Assembly (NCBI RefSeq): GCF_003837865.1 | Contig: NZ_RQIS01000005.1 | Coordinates: forward strand, 186,001 to 250,000 | Length of the DNA: 64,000 nucleotides | Reading direction: 5' to 3' | Origin: Paraburkholderia dinghuensis | Lineage (GTDB): Bacteria > Pseudomonadota > Gammaproteobacteria > Burkholderiales > Burkholderiaceae | Shown: positions 46,677 through 54,873 of the stretch, piece after piece | Position numbering within the stretch: position 1 is the first letter of the stretch | How the letters are laid out: every line of letters starts with the position of its first letter | Program-made: the position numbers and the translations under genes | The notes under the pieces: generated by a model | The model's database searches: none | What the model saw: only the letters and a program-made list of their open reading frames with translations | What the model was told of the DNA's origin: nothing

Positions 46677-48437
46677 ATGACCGACACGCCCCGCCCCCTC
46701 TCGACAGTCTGCGCGACCGCGACCGCAGCGCCCGACACCGACGGCACCTGGTACGCGTCGTATCCCGCGCATGTTCCCCGCGAAGTCGACGTGCATCAAT
46801 ACGCCTCGCTCGCCCAGTTTTTCGACGACTGCACGGCACGCTTTCGCGAGCGCGTCGCCTACGTGAGCGCCGGCTCGCCGATGACCTACGCCGCGCTCGC
46901 GCGCAAGGCGACCGCGTTCGCATCGTGGCTGCAGGGTGCGGGCGTGAAGCCGGGCGATCGCGTCGCGATCATGCTACCCAATACGCTCCAGTATCCCGTC
47001 GCGCTCTTCGGGGCCCTCAAGGCGGGCGCCGTCGTGGTGAACGTGAATCCGCTCTACACCGCGCGCGAACTCACCCATCAGCTGAAGGACAGCGGCGCGC
47101 AAACGATCGTCGTGTTCGAGAACTTTGCGAAGACGCTGCAAACCGCACTGCCCGGTACGCAAGTGAAGAACATAGTCGTGACGGCGCTCGGCGATCTGCT
47201 CGGCGAGGGCCTGAATCTCAAGGGCCACTTCATCAATTTCATGCTACGGCACGTTGCGAAGCTCGTGCCTGCGTATAGCCTGCCGCACGCATTGAAGCTC
47301 GTCGACGTGCTCGCACAAGGCGCGCGGCGCCCCGTCGCGCCCGTCAACGTCAAATCCGGCGATCTCGCGTTCCTGCAGTACACGGGTGGCACGACGGGCG
47401 TCGCGAAGGGTGCGATGCTCACGCACGGCAATATCGTTGCGAACCTGCTGCAGGCGAAGGCATGGACCGCGGGCCAGCTCGGCGCCGACCAGGAAACCGT
47501 CCTCACGCCGCTGCCGCTCTATCACATCTATTCGCTGACCGTGAACGCGATGATCTTCATGGCGCTCGGCGGCCGCAACATCCTGATCGCGAATCCGCGC
47601 GACATCAAACGCGTGATGAAGACGATCCGCCACGAGAAGTTCAGCTGCATCTCGGCTGTGAACACGCTCTACAACGCGCTGCTCGATAACGAAGAGTTCC
47701 GCCAGCGCGACTTCTCCGGCCTCAAGCTGGCGATGGCGGGCGGCATGGCCACGCAGCGCGCCATTGCGGAGCGATTCAAGGCCGTGACCGGCACACCGAT
47801 CTCCGAGGGCTACGGCCTGACCGAATGCTCGCCGATCGTGACGATGAATCCTGTCGACGTCAATCAGGTGCACGATTTCGACGGGACGATCGGCCTGCCC
47901 GCGCCCTCGACACAAGTGCGCTTTCGCAAGGACGACGGCACGTGGGCGAACATCGGCGAGGCCGGTGAACTCTGCGTTAAGGGTCCGCAGGTCATGCAGG
48001 GCTACTGGAACCGCCCCGACGAAACCGCCAAGGTCCTCGACGCCGACGGCTGGCTCGCGACCGGCGACATCGGCGTGATGGATGCGCAAGGCTATGTGCG
48101 GCTCATCGACCGCAAGAAGGACATGATCCTCGTATCGGGCTTCAACGTGTATCCGAACGAGATCGAGGACGTCATCGCCGCGCATCCGGGCGTGAGCGAA
48201 GTGGCGGCAATCGGCGTGCCCGATCCGGTGCAGGGCGAGCGCATCAAAGTGTTCGTCGTGCGCCGCGACCCGACGCTCACCGAGGACGCGCTCATCCACT
48301 ACTGCCGCGAGCAGCTCACGGGTTACAAGGTCCCGCGTCTCGTCGAGTTCCGCGATGCGCTGCCGCAATCGAACATCGGCAAGATCCTGCGCCGCGAGTT
48401 GCGCAACGAAGAAATCGGGAAGAAAGCGCCGGCCTGA
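46677..48437 (+). CDS. fadD: Long-chain-fatty-acid-CoA ligase FadD
   Basis: 586-aa acyl-CoA synthetase for fatty-acid beta-oxidation. N-terminal YASYPAHVPREVDVHQYASL and RVAYVSAGSPMTYAALAR are typical of proteobacterial FadD. Motifs are QYTGGTTGVAKGAMLTHGN, SEGYGLTECSP, GYWNRPDETA, ATGDIGVMDAQGYVRLIDRKKDMI and the Lys in LPQSNIGKILRRELR. ATG 46677 has AGGGAGAGACC upstream; the longer frame begins within the untranslated leader. Distinct from the ligase at 42694, which lacks the FadD N-terminal pattern. Confidence 0.94.
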   Translation: MTDTPRPLSTVCATATAAPDTDGTWYASYPAHVPREVDVHQYASLAQFFDDCTARFRERVAYVSAGSPMTYAALARKATAFASWLQGAGVKPGDRVAIMLPNTLQYPVALFGALKAGAVVVNVNPLYTARELTHQLKDSGAQTIVVFENFAKTLQTALPGTQVKNIVVTALGDLLGEGLNLKGHFINFMLRHVAKLVPAYSLPHALKLVDVLAQGARRPVAPVNVKSGDLAFLQYTGGTTGVAKGAMLTHGNIVANLLQAKAWTAGQLGADQETVLTPLPLYHIYSLTVNAMIFMALGGRNILIANPRDIKRVMKTIRHEKFSCISAVNTLYNALLDNEEFRQRDFSGLKLAMAGGMATQRAIAERFKAVTGTPISEGYGLTECSPIVTMNPVDVNQVHDFDGTIGLPAPSTQVRFRKDDGTWANIGEAGELCVKGPQVMQGYWNRPDETAKVLDADGWLATGDIGVMDAQGYVRLIDRKKDMILVSGFNVYPNEIEDVIAAHPGVSEVAAIGVPDPVQGERIKVFVVRRDPTLTEDALIHYCREQLTGYKVPRLVEFRDALPQSNIGKILRRELRNEEIGKKAPA

Positions 48438-48551
48438 TACGTTCATACCGTGTTGCTGCCGCGCTTACGCCGACGCGCGCGTTGACGTAGCGCAGGCGCC
48501 GCTTTGCGGCACCTGCCGGCAAGGTCTGACGAATTCGTGGAGCGTGCGCCG

Positions 48552-49460
48552 ATGAGGTTCCGCACAACGCCGCCAGCCTGTCTCCTGACCCTCTGCGCCG
48601 CGCTCGCCCTGGTTTGCGCAAGCGCGCAGTCACTTCCTGCGGCGGACGCCGACGACGCGCCCGCCACAGCGCAAGCCGACCAATCCACTGCCGACGTCGC
48701 GCACCTGCCGCTCGACGAGCAGGTTCGCTGGCTGCAGCACACCGCGCAGAACGGTGCGCTCGCGAAGCTCGACGACGCACAGCTCGTCACTCTCTTCTCT
48801 TCCCTCGATCCGCGTGCGCTGCCGCGCTACATCGCGGCGGGCCCGCACGGCTACGCGTCGTGCGAGTTCGTGATGCTGCGCAGGGAACGTATCCACGGTC
48901 GCTGGCCGGCCGCGCCCGATCACATGCTCGTGCGGATCGCGCACGATCCGCTGCGCATCTACGCAAAATGGCTGCCCGACGGCGCCCACGCGGGCCAGGA
49001 GGTGCTCTACGACGCCACGCGTCGCGGTGACGAGATGTACGGCCACCCCGGTGGGTTTTTCGGCATGGTGTCGATGTGGGCGCGACTCGACGGCTCGTTC
49101 GCGCATGCGCAGTCGCGCCATCGGTTGACCGATCTCGGCACCGAATTCATCGCGCACCGCTTTGTCGATGAAAACACGCGCCTCGAACAGGCCGGCCTCG
49201 TGCGGCCGGCGCAGATCGACGTGAAAACGGTGGATGGCGTGCGCGTCGTCGCGTTCACCTGGGAGGCGCCGCGCGGCGTGAACGGGTTCTACGCGAGCAA
49301 GGAGACGCTCGGGCTCGACCTGCGCCATCCGTGGTTCCGCACTGCGCAGTCATACGACAGCGAAGGCCGGCTCTTCGAAGAAGTCGTGTTCGAGCAGATG
49401 GAGCCGAAGTCCTTCGACGCCCTCACGTTCGACTCGAAGAACCCGGACTACCGCTTCTAG
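48552..49460 (+). CDS. Exported DUF1571 domain protein
   Basis: 302 aa with a signal peptide (about residues 1-31, ending CASAQSLPA). The DUF1571-type body has YASCEFVMLRRERIHGRW, RIAHDPLRIYAKWLPDGAHAGQEVLYD, GHPGGFFGM, LEQAGLVRPAQIDVKTVDGVRVVAFTWE (near 49190-49270) and LDLRHPWFRTAQSYDSEGRLFEE. It is probably periplasmic, with a LolA-like or similar beta fold; function unknown. I chose ATG 48552, where the signal peptide begins. The last 38 nt overlap, antisense, the end of the small Tat-signal gene. Confidence 0.8.
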   Translation: MRFRTTPPACLLTLCAALALVCASAQSLPAADADDAPATAQADQSTADVAHLPLDEQVRWLQHTAQNGALAKLDDAQLVTLFSSLDPRALPRYIAAGPHGYASCEFVMLRRERIHGRWPAAPDHMLVRIAHDPLRIYAKWLPDGAHAGQEVLYDATRRGDEMYGHPGGFFGMVSMWARLDGSFAHAQSRHRLTDLGTEFIAHRFVDENTRLEQAGLVRPAQIDVKTVDGVRVVAFTWEAPRGVNGFYASKETLGLDLRHPWFRTAQSYDSEGRLFEEVVFEQMEPKSFDALTFDSKNPDYRF

Positions 49461-49800
49461 CCTGGGCATCGAGCGCCAGCACGACGGCACCGCGTGATGC
49501 CGCGAACCGCGTCAGCACGAATTGATCGGAGGGCCGCAGCGCGGTGATCATCGGCGTGAGCGGCCCGGCGCGGCGCGCGAGCTTTGCGTGCCAGAGCGTG
49601 CCGATGTCGTCGGTGGCTGGCCACGCTGCGATGCCTGCGCGTGCCGCGTAGCCAGCGAGCACCCGACCGGATGCCAGCGCCGGATCGAAAACCGCGACGC
49701 GCGCGCTCGCGCGCACCGCAACCGTTCGCGCAAACGGAACGTTGCACGCGGCGCCGAGCAGCGTGCCCCCGGTCTCGCACAGGAATGTCCGCCGATCCAT
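49423..49800 (-). CDS. Small Tat-signal protein, last gene of the ECF-sigma operon
   Basis: 125 aa. The N-terminus DRRTFLCETGGTLLGAACNV fits a twin-arginine signal (RRxFL followed by a hydrophobic core), suggesting export of a folded or co-transported product. The mature part is Ala-rich without recognised motifs (ARVAVFDPALASGRVLAGYA, TLWHAKLARRAGPLTPMI, ASRGAVVLALDA). GGGGAGGG precedes ATG 49800, and the flavoprotein stop is 14 bp upstream, so it is translated with that operon. The 3' end overlaps the DUF1571 gene on the other strand. Function unknown. Confidence 0.72.
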   Translation of the reverse strand: MDRRTFLCETGGTLLGAACNVPFARTVAVRASARVAVFDPALASGRVLAGYAARAGIAAWPATDDIGTLWHAKLARRAGPLTPMITALRPSDQFVLTRFAASRGAVVLALDAQARSGSPGSSSRT

Positions 49801-49814
49801 CGCGCCCTCCCCGC

Positions 49815-51458
49815 TCAGGTGTAGCCGCGCTCGTGCCGCCACACCGCCGGCCACACGCCCTGCTTGCCCGGCGACAGCACGCCCTGGGGATCGAGTGCGT
49901 CCTTGAGCGTCTCTGCAAGACGCAGCAATGCGCCATCGTTGAAGCTGTATTGTGCTGCCGCGAAGTCCATGTACAGCAGATGCGACCGGTACACGCCATA
50001 ACCGGCCGCACGCGCGTCGCTCATCAGTGCGCGCAGCAAGTCGCCCGCGCGCTCGGCATCCGCGCGTCTTTCGCGTGCAAAGATCACCGCGAAAACATGA
50101 TGCAGATGCCGGCCCGCTGCTGTGAAACCGCCGTAATAGTCGAAGCCGTATTCGGCCGCGCGCGTCTTTACGAGCATGTACTGACGCATGGCGTCGCGGC
50201 CGTCGGCTGGACACAGCGGCGAAAAGTCGACATGTGCGCCCTGGCCACCCAGCCAGTCGAGCATGCGAAAAGCGCTCATCGTGGGGATGCCCGCCAGATT
50301 GCGGTCGGCACCGCCTTGGGGTTCGTCATAGGGCTTGTCGTTGTGCTCGTCGCTCCGCTTGTCGCCCGTTACATAGCGCGTGGCAGTGACGCGCGCACCC
50401 GGCACCGCCGCGAACGCGCGCTCGACCACGCGCCGCTCGGCGTCGATCACTTCCGGCGCGCCGTAAAGGCCGAAGTGCAGATTCCAGCGTCCGATCCCCA
50501 GATCGCGCTGCATCGCCGACACGACAGGCTCGGGCATCGGCCCTGCGCCGTCGAACCAGCGCGTACGCAGCGCGATGCCGGCCGCGCGCCGGATCGCGCC
50601 TTCGATCGCCGCATGATTGCGGATCGTGCCGTCGAGCTGCAGCACGCGCAGCGTATCGACGAGCGCGGCCAGATCCGCTTCGTTCGGCACCTGCACCTCG
50701 CCGAGCAGATACGCCTGCGGCGCGGGCATCAGCCAGACGCCCATCTTCGTGACGACGCCGTAGTTCGACTGGGTGAAGAGCGCGTCAAAAGCGGGGCCGT
50801 AGCCAGGTCGGTAGAGCTGCCATGCTGTGCCGGTATCGATCGCGCCCATGCCGGTGCGCACGAGATCACCGTTCGCGAGCACGATCTCCATGCCGCACTG
50901 CGTCGAAGCGTGATCGCCGTAAGGTGTGGTGCCGAAACCGCGTTCGAGCGAATTGCCGATCACACTGCCCCACCCGGCCGCGGGCGGATCGACCCACAGC
51001 CGGTAGCCGCCATCGCGCAGATGCGCATACAGATCGAAGTAGCTGACGCCCGGTTCGACGAGCGCATAAGCGAGCCGTTCGTCGACATGGAGAATCCGGT
51101 TCATTCGCTGCAGGTCCAGCACGACCGAACCTGATAAACGCGGCGCCGCGCCGCCGTAGGCAAAGTTGCGCCCCGTCGAGACCGTCCAGAGCGGCACGCG
51201 CATTTCGTTCGCGACTCGCAGGATCGCGCGGATTTCGTCGACGTTCGCTGGCAACAGCGCAGCAGACGGCGCGAACGCGCGCGGATTGGCCGCCGGCATG
51301 AACGGATCGAGATACAGTTCTAGCGCCGCGCCACCGCGACACACATTGGGCGCGCTGACGATCGCTTCGAATGCCGCCAGTGCGCGCTCGAAGTGCGACT
51401 CGCTCATGCCTGGCGGCAAAACGCGCGCGGCATCGCCCATCGTGCCGCCCGTCACCAT
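49815..51458 (-). CDS. FAD-dependent oxidoreductase, vanillyl-alcohol oxidase / 4-cresol dehydrogenase type
   Basis: 547-aa flavoprotein of the VAO/PCMH superfamily. The FAD-binding domain shows PLWTVSTGRNFAYGGAAPR, GSVVLDLQRMNRIL, LVEPGVSYFDLYAHL, the diagnostic DPPAAGWGSVIGNSLERGFG and GDHASTQCGMEIVLANGDLV. The cap domain ends with YGVYRSHLLYMDFAA and DPQGVLSPGKQGVWP. Relatives oxidise 4-alkylphenols or similar. No signal peptide is seen. It has a 7-nt ATGGTGA overlap with the anti-sigma gene, implying translational coupling. Finding this enzyme under its own ECF sigma factor is unusual. Substrate unknown. Confidence 0.9.
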   Translation of the reverse strand: MVTGGTMGDAARVLPPGMSESHFERALAAFEAIVSAPNVCRGGAALELYLDPFMPAANPRAFAPSAALLPANVDEIRAILRVANEMRVPLWTVSTGRNFAYGGAAPRLSGSVVLDLQRMNRILHVDERLAYALVEPGVSYFDLYAHLRDGGYRLWVDPPAAGWGSVIGNSLERGFGTTPYGDHASTQCGMEIVLANGDLVRTGMGAIDTGTAWQLYRPGYGPAFDALFTQSNYGVVTKMGVWLMPAPQAYLLGEVQVPNEADLAALVDTLRVLQLDGTIRNHAAIEGAIRRAAGIALRTRWFDGAGPMPEPVVSAMQRDLGIGRWNLHFGLYGAPEVIDAERRVVERAFAAVPGARVTATRYVTGDKRSDEHNDKPYDEPQGGADRNLAGIPTMSAFRMLDWLGGQGAHVDFSPLCPADGRDAMRQYMLVKTRAAEYGFDYYGGFTAAGRHLHHVFAVIFARERRADAERAGDLLRALMSDARAAGYGVYRSHLLYMDFAAAQYSFNDGALLRLAETLKDALDPQGVLSPGKQGVWPAVWRHERGYT

Positions 51459-52327
51459 TGCGACCGATCGCCGCCCAGCGCGCCGCAGACTTCGTATGCG
51501 ATGGTGCGCAAGTGGCCCTCTGTGGGCGGGCCGGACAGCGCATAGCCCATGCGGTCGGTGGTCCAGTAGAACGTGCGCCGATTGCCGTCGCTCAGGAGGC
51601 GCACCTTACTGGTGTCCTTACCCGACGAGCCGACGTACAGCGTAAGACGCTCGCCCGCATCGTTCTCGTACATGAACTGCGCCGCCGGCCCTGAGGCGCC
51701 GGGCAGCAGCCGTCCACCGACGAGCGCGTACCCGTACTCCTGCAGCGACGGAACCGAAAGTGGCTTGCCAAGCCGCTTCGACAGCCACGCGACGAGATGC
51801 GCCTCATCGGCCGCACCCACTTCGACCGGATGGCGCTGCTCCGGCGTGTAGACCGCGTAGGCGACGTCCGCGCGGCGTGCGAAGGTGTCAGGCTCGCCAG
51901 TCGCAAAGACGCTGCCCACGCCCGAGTCACCCGAACCGCCGCGCGGCACAAACACGGTCGCCGCGAGTGCGACGCCGGCGCCCGCCAGACACCACGCGGC
52001 CGCCATGCCAAAGCGCCACCACCACGGGTCGCGATGCCGGAGCACGAGATACGGCGACGGCGCCGGGTCCTCGCCGCTCGTACGGCAAAGCGCCTGCAAC
52101 GCCGACTTCTGCGCGCAATACGCGAAAACACGGCTTGCGGCGAGAGGATCGCTCGCGAGCCTTGCGTGCAACACCGTTTCGTCAACCGGCGGCAGCTCGC
52201 CGTCCACGAACGCCGAAAGCGTGACGAGATCGGCGTCAGTCCTGTCTTCAGGCAGCACGCCGCCTGCACCATCGGCCGCCGTGTGCCCGGCACGATCGCG
52301 ATTCTTTTGGCTATCGTCGTGATTCAT
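51452..52327 (-). CDS. Membrane anti-sigma factor
   Basis: 291 aa. A cytoplasmic N-terminal anti-sigma domain (DLVTLSAFVDGELPPVDETVLHARLASDP, about 33-61) precedes one transmembrane helix (about 105-126: FGMAAAWCLAGAGVALAATVF) and a periplasmic domain of about 165 residues (VAYAVYTPEQRHPVEVGA, LVGGRLLPGASGPAAQFMYE, MGYALSGPPTEGHLRTIAYEV). The HxxxCxxC zinc motif is not seen. It overlaps the sigma gene by 4 nt (ATGA), the classic sigma/anti-sigma pairing. The periplasmic part should sense the inducing envelope signal. Confidence 0.9.
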   Translation of the reverse strand: MNHDDSQKNRDRAGHTAADGAGGVLPEDRTDADLVTLSAFVDGELPPVDETVLHARLASDPLAASRVFAYCAQKSALQALCRTSGEDPAPSPYLVLRHRDPWWWRFGMAAAWCLAGAGVALAATVFVPRGGSGDSGVGSVFATGEPDTFARRADVAYAVYTPEQRHPVEVGAADEAHLVAWLSKRLGKPLSVPSLQEYGYALVGGRLLPGASGPAAQFMYENDAGERLTLYVGSSGKDTSKVRLLSDGNRRTFYWTTDRMGYALSGPPTEGHLRTIAYEVCGALGGDRSQW

Positions 52328-52863
52328 CGCGTTGTCCCCACCACCCTGAGCGATGCGGTACGCCGTCCAGGATCCTGGCCGAGCAGCACCCGCAGATGTT
52401 CGCGCGCGCGAGAAAGGCGCGACATCACGGTGCCGGACGGCACGCCCAGCACCGCCGACGCTTCTTGATAACTCAATTCCTCGACGCACACGAGCAGCAA
52501 CACCTCACGCTGTGCGACGGGAAGCAGATAAAGCGCGCGCTGGAGATCGCGCAATTCCAGTCCGTCGACCTCGCCGCGCGGCGCCTCGAGCGTGCGCCAT
52601 GGCGCGCTTTCGTCATCGACCGTGATCTCACGACGCCCGCGCAACTGGTCGATGTAAAGGTGACGCAGGATCGTCAACAACCACGCGCGCAGATTGCTGT
52701 CGGGCCGAAACGAATTCCAGCGCGACAGCGCGCGTTCCGCCGCGTCCTGTACGAGGTCGTCGGCCCACGCGACGTCGCCAGTCAGCGAGCGCGCATAGCG
52801 CCGCAGTGGCGCGAGCTGCGCCACGACTTGCGCCTCGAACTCCCGCGTCGGGGGGCGGGGCAC
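52324..52863 (-). CDS. ECF RNA polymerase sigma factor
   Basis: 179 aa. Region 2 spans about residues 15-80 (LRRYARSLTGDVAWADDLVQDAAERAL, then WLLTILRHLYIDQLR) and binds core and the -10. Region 4 spans about 105-160 (LPVAQREVLLLVCVEELSYQEASAVLGVPSGTVMSRLSRARE) and recognises the -35. There are no additional domains. The start is GTG 52863. It lies 12 bp after the small lipoprotein gene and overlaps the anti-sigma gene by 4 nt. It probably transcribes its own operon. Confidence 0.94.
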   Translation of the reverse strand: MPRPPTREFEAQVVAQLAPLRRYARSLTGDVAWADDLVQDAAERALSRWNSFRPDSNLRAWLLTILRHLYIDQLRGRREITVDDESAPWRTLEAPRGEVDGLELRDLQRALYLLPVAQREVLLLVCVEELSYQEASAVLGVPSGTVMSRLSRAREHLRVLLGQDPGRRTASLRVVGTTR

Positions 52864-52875
52864 GCCATCCGCCCG

Positions 52876-53019
52876 TCAGTAGCCGCCGCTACCCGAGCTG
52901 CCGCCCGAACTGCCGGCGGACGAACTGCCGCCCGAATTCATGTCGCTGCACGCGGTCATTCCTGTCGAGGAGACAGCAGCCAGAGCCACCAACACCAGAA
53001 ATTTGCGAAACCACTTCAT
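52876..53019 (-). CDS. 47-aa Ser/Gly-rich lipoprotein, first gene of the ECF-sigma operon
   Basis: A short gene with a textbook ribosome-binding site (AGGAGGTGACG directly before ATG 53019). It encodes a lipoprotein signal, KWFRKFLVLVALAAVSSTG followed by MTAC, then a 23-residue tail of Ser, Gly, Asp and Asn ending SGGSSGSGGY. The tail has no secondary-structure potential and would lie in the periplasm on a lipid anchor. It ends 12 bp before the sigma gene. It may be an extracytoplasmic partner or a signal for the anti-sigma factor; this is inference. Confidence 0.82.
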   Translation of the reverse strand: MKWFRKFLVLVALAAVSSTGMTACSDMNSGGSSSAGSSGGSSGSGGY

Positions 53020-53561
53020 CGTCACCTCCTGTGCAGGATGAGGATGCGCCCCGCCGAGTCGTCCCGAAAATCTTGCAAAGCGCGCGCCCAGGCGTTCCAG
53101 GCGCCGACACCGATATAAACGTGTCGATGGGGTTGGTTATTCCCGGCGTGTGCTGCGCACTTGCCCTCTTGCACATCATGCGGTTCTGCGTATTAACGGT
53201 GCGATCGGGTCCATCGTTCGTGTGCGGCGGCGCACGGAAACAATGGGGTACGACCGACGAGAATCGCGTGTACCCCAAAATGAAGGCTGTGCGTCGGAAA
53301 CGCACCCGAATCGGTCGAGCACAGGCCGCCGCTTTGCACTACGCTGTTAGGGCATGTGCCGCGAATGCGGCGTACTGACACAGAGTGGGTGCGGTGTCCG
53401 GTACTACCGGACACCTGAGGCGCCCGAGGCAGGTCGAGTCGGTATAGTCCAGCAATGGCCAATATTCACGCACGCGCGTCTCGCCGACACAGGGTAGAAT
53501 CCCTCGCGAGCAAACGTTTCCAACTGAATGCGGCATCGAGCCGCCAGGTCTAATTTCGTCC
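53020..53561. other. Divergent promoter region between the ECF operon and hfq2
   Basis: About 540 bp without a supported gene. For the minus-strand operon, GGAAC (53098-53094 read on the minus strand) resembles an ECF -35 element about 75 bp upstream of the lipoprotein start; no clear matching -10 is seen. CGACAC/GTGTCG (53105-53110, 53121-53126) flank a 10-bp AT-rich spacer. TAGAAT near 53495 may be the hfq2 -10 element. Confidence 0.45.
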
Positions 53562-54026
53562 ATGCCTTCCGCAGAATCACATCCTCAAAACGACTTCATG
53601 AATGCCGCGCGCAAGGAACGCAAGCGCGTCGAAATCTATCTGGTCAACGGTATCCGCCTGACCGGATGCATTGAGTCGTTCGATCAGTACCTCGTGATGC
53701 TGCGCACGCCTGTCGGCCTGCAAGGCATCTACAAGCGTGCCATCTCCACGATCCAGCTCGACACCGGCACGCGGCCGGGTCCGCGTCCAGCGCGCCCGGC
53801 GCACGCTGGCGAGCACACAACCCGCGGGGCCCACGGGATCCACGGCGGCCACGGACCGCGCGAGTCCCGCGAGCCGAGAGAACCGCGTGAATCGTGGCCC
53901 GCGCCCGCGCAGTCGGGCGATCGCCCTTCGCAGGATGGCCCGGTGGTCGTCACGCGCCGCCGCCGGCTCTACGGCTCCGTCAATAACGGTGGCAATAACG
54001 GCGGCGACGGTTCCGGCAACACCTGA
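53562..54026 (+). CDS. hfq2: Hfq-family RNA chaperone with long C-terminal extension (Hfq2-like)
   Basis: 154 aa. The Sm core at about residues 8-70 matches Hfq: [37 protein letters not shown] (Sm1) and IYKRAISTI (Sm2). The rim basic patch RKER is present. The Sm2 residue normally His in YKHAIST is Arg here (R59), which should alter the proximal uridine pocket. The tail of about 85 residues is disordered, rich in Gly, Pro, Arg and Glu with repeated RES/REP units. Burkholderia carries a long second Hfq (Hfq2) besides the canonical one; this fits that paralogue. Confidence 0.88.
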   Translation: MPSAESHPQNDFMNAARKERKRVEIYLVNGIRLTGCIESFDQYLVMLRTPVGLQGIYKRAISTIQLDTGTRPGPRPARPAHAGEHTTRGAHGIHGGHGPRESREPREPRESWPAPAQSGDRPSQDGPVVVTRRRRLYGSVNNGGNNGGDGSGNT

Positions 54027-54250
54027 GCTACGCACGCAGTACCCGCGCGCTTGTGCTGCGCCCGGTAACGCGCTCGCGGCCAGGGCGCGGCGGCGTCATG
54101 CACGCCGCGCTTGCCCGAGGGGGCATGGTTGCCGCGCACGGTTCCTCTTTCCACATCGGGCCTTGGTGTCGCTGCAGTCCGCAGCAGCCAGTGCTCACGT
54201 TCGCCCGTTGCGATATGCTGGGACGCGTGATCCCCGCAACGGAGAACATC

Positions 54251-54430
54251 ATGAGCGCGTCGAAAACTCCCCCCAGGCAGCCACCCGTTGACCCGCTCGA
54301 CGAGGCGCTCGAGGAAACCTTCCCTGCCAGCGATCCAATCGCGGTCGATCCCCCGCCTCAAAAGCGAGCGCAAGCCGCCGACGCAAAGAAAAAAGGACGG
54401 GAAGCCGGCCACCACGGCGGCAAGCATTGA
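54251..54430 (+). CDS. Small hydrophilic protein, 59 aa
   Basis: GGAGAACATC precedes ATG 54251. The protein has the PLDEALEETFPASDPIAVDPP motif seen in many small (50-70 aa) proteobacterial proteins of unknown function, then a Lys/His-rich tail (KRAQAADAKKKGREAGHHGG). No signal peptide. Likely disordered. It is a stand-alone gene 224 bp after hfq2. Confidence 0.75.
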   Translation: MSASKTPPRQPPVDPLDEALEETFPASDPIAVDPPPQKRAQAADAKKKGREAGHHGGKH

Positions 54431-54873
54431 TCCACACGAGATTCACCGCCGCCTTCGAGGTGGGGGCGGGTTCGCCTGCGTTCATTTTCCGACCAGTGGC
54501 ATAGCCTGACGACCTGCTTGCGACAGGTGCGCTCACGACTACTTTGCTGATCGCGATGGTGACTTGGGAAGGTCTGCCAGGCCAACGCGCGGTTCACGCG
54601 TGCCGCTGAGTGCGCAGCGGACGATAAACGATACCGGCAGCGAATGATGGAAAGCGCCGGGACGTGGCGGCACGAGCCCCTGAAGCAGAGGAAAAGGGAC
54701 AGGACCGCCAAGGGCTGCGATTATTTGACGCAACCGCAAAAAAACAACACAACGGCGTCGCAGCAGAGCGCCCGCGTGTGGCGAAGTCAGACCGGCGGCG
54801 CATCGGCGACGCCCGCCAGCCTTGTCACTTCGACAGTTTCACGCCGCTGCGCGCTGCTGCGGCAGCACGATGC
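54431..54873. other. Intergenic region, no gene recognised
   Basis: About 440 bp between two genes that converge on it (54251-54430 on plus, 54874-55635 on minus). Reading frames here lack family resemblance and ribosome-binding sites. No clear terminator hairpin is visible. Confidence 0.45.
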
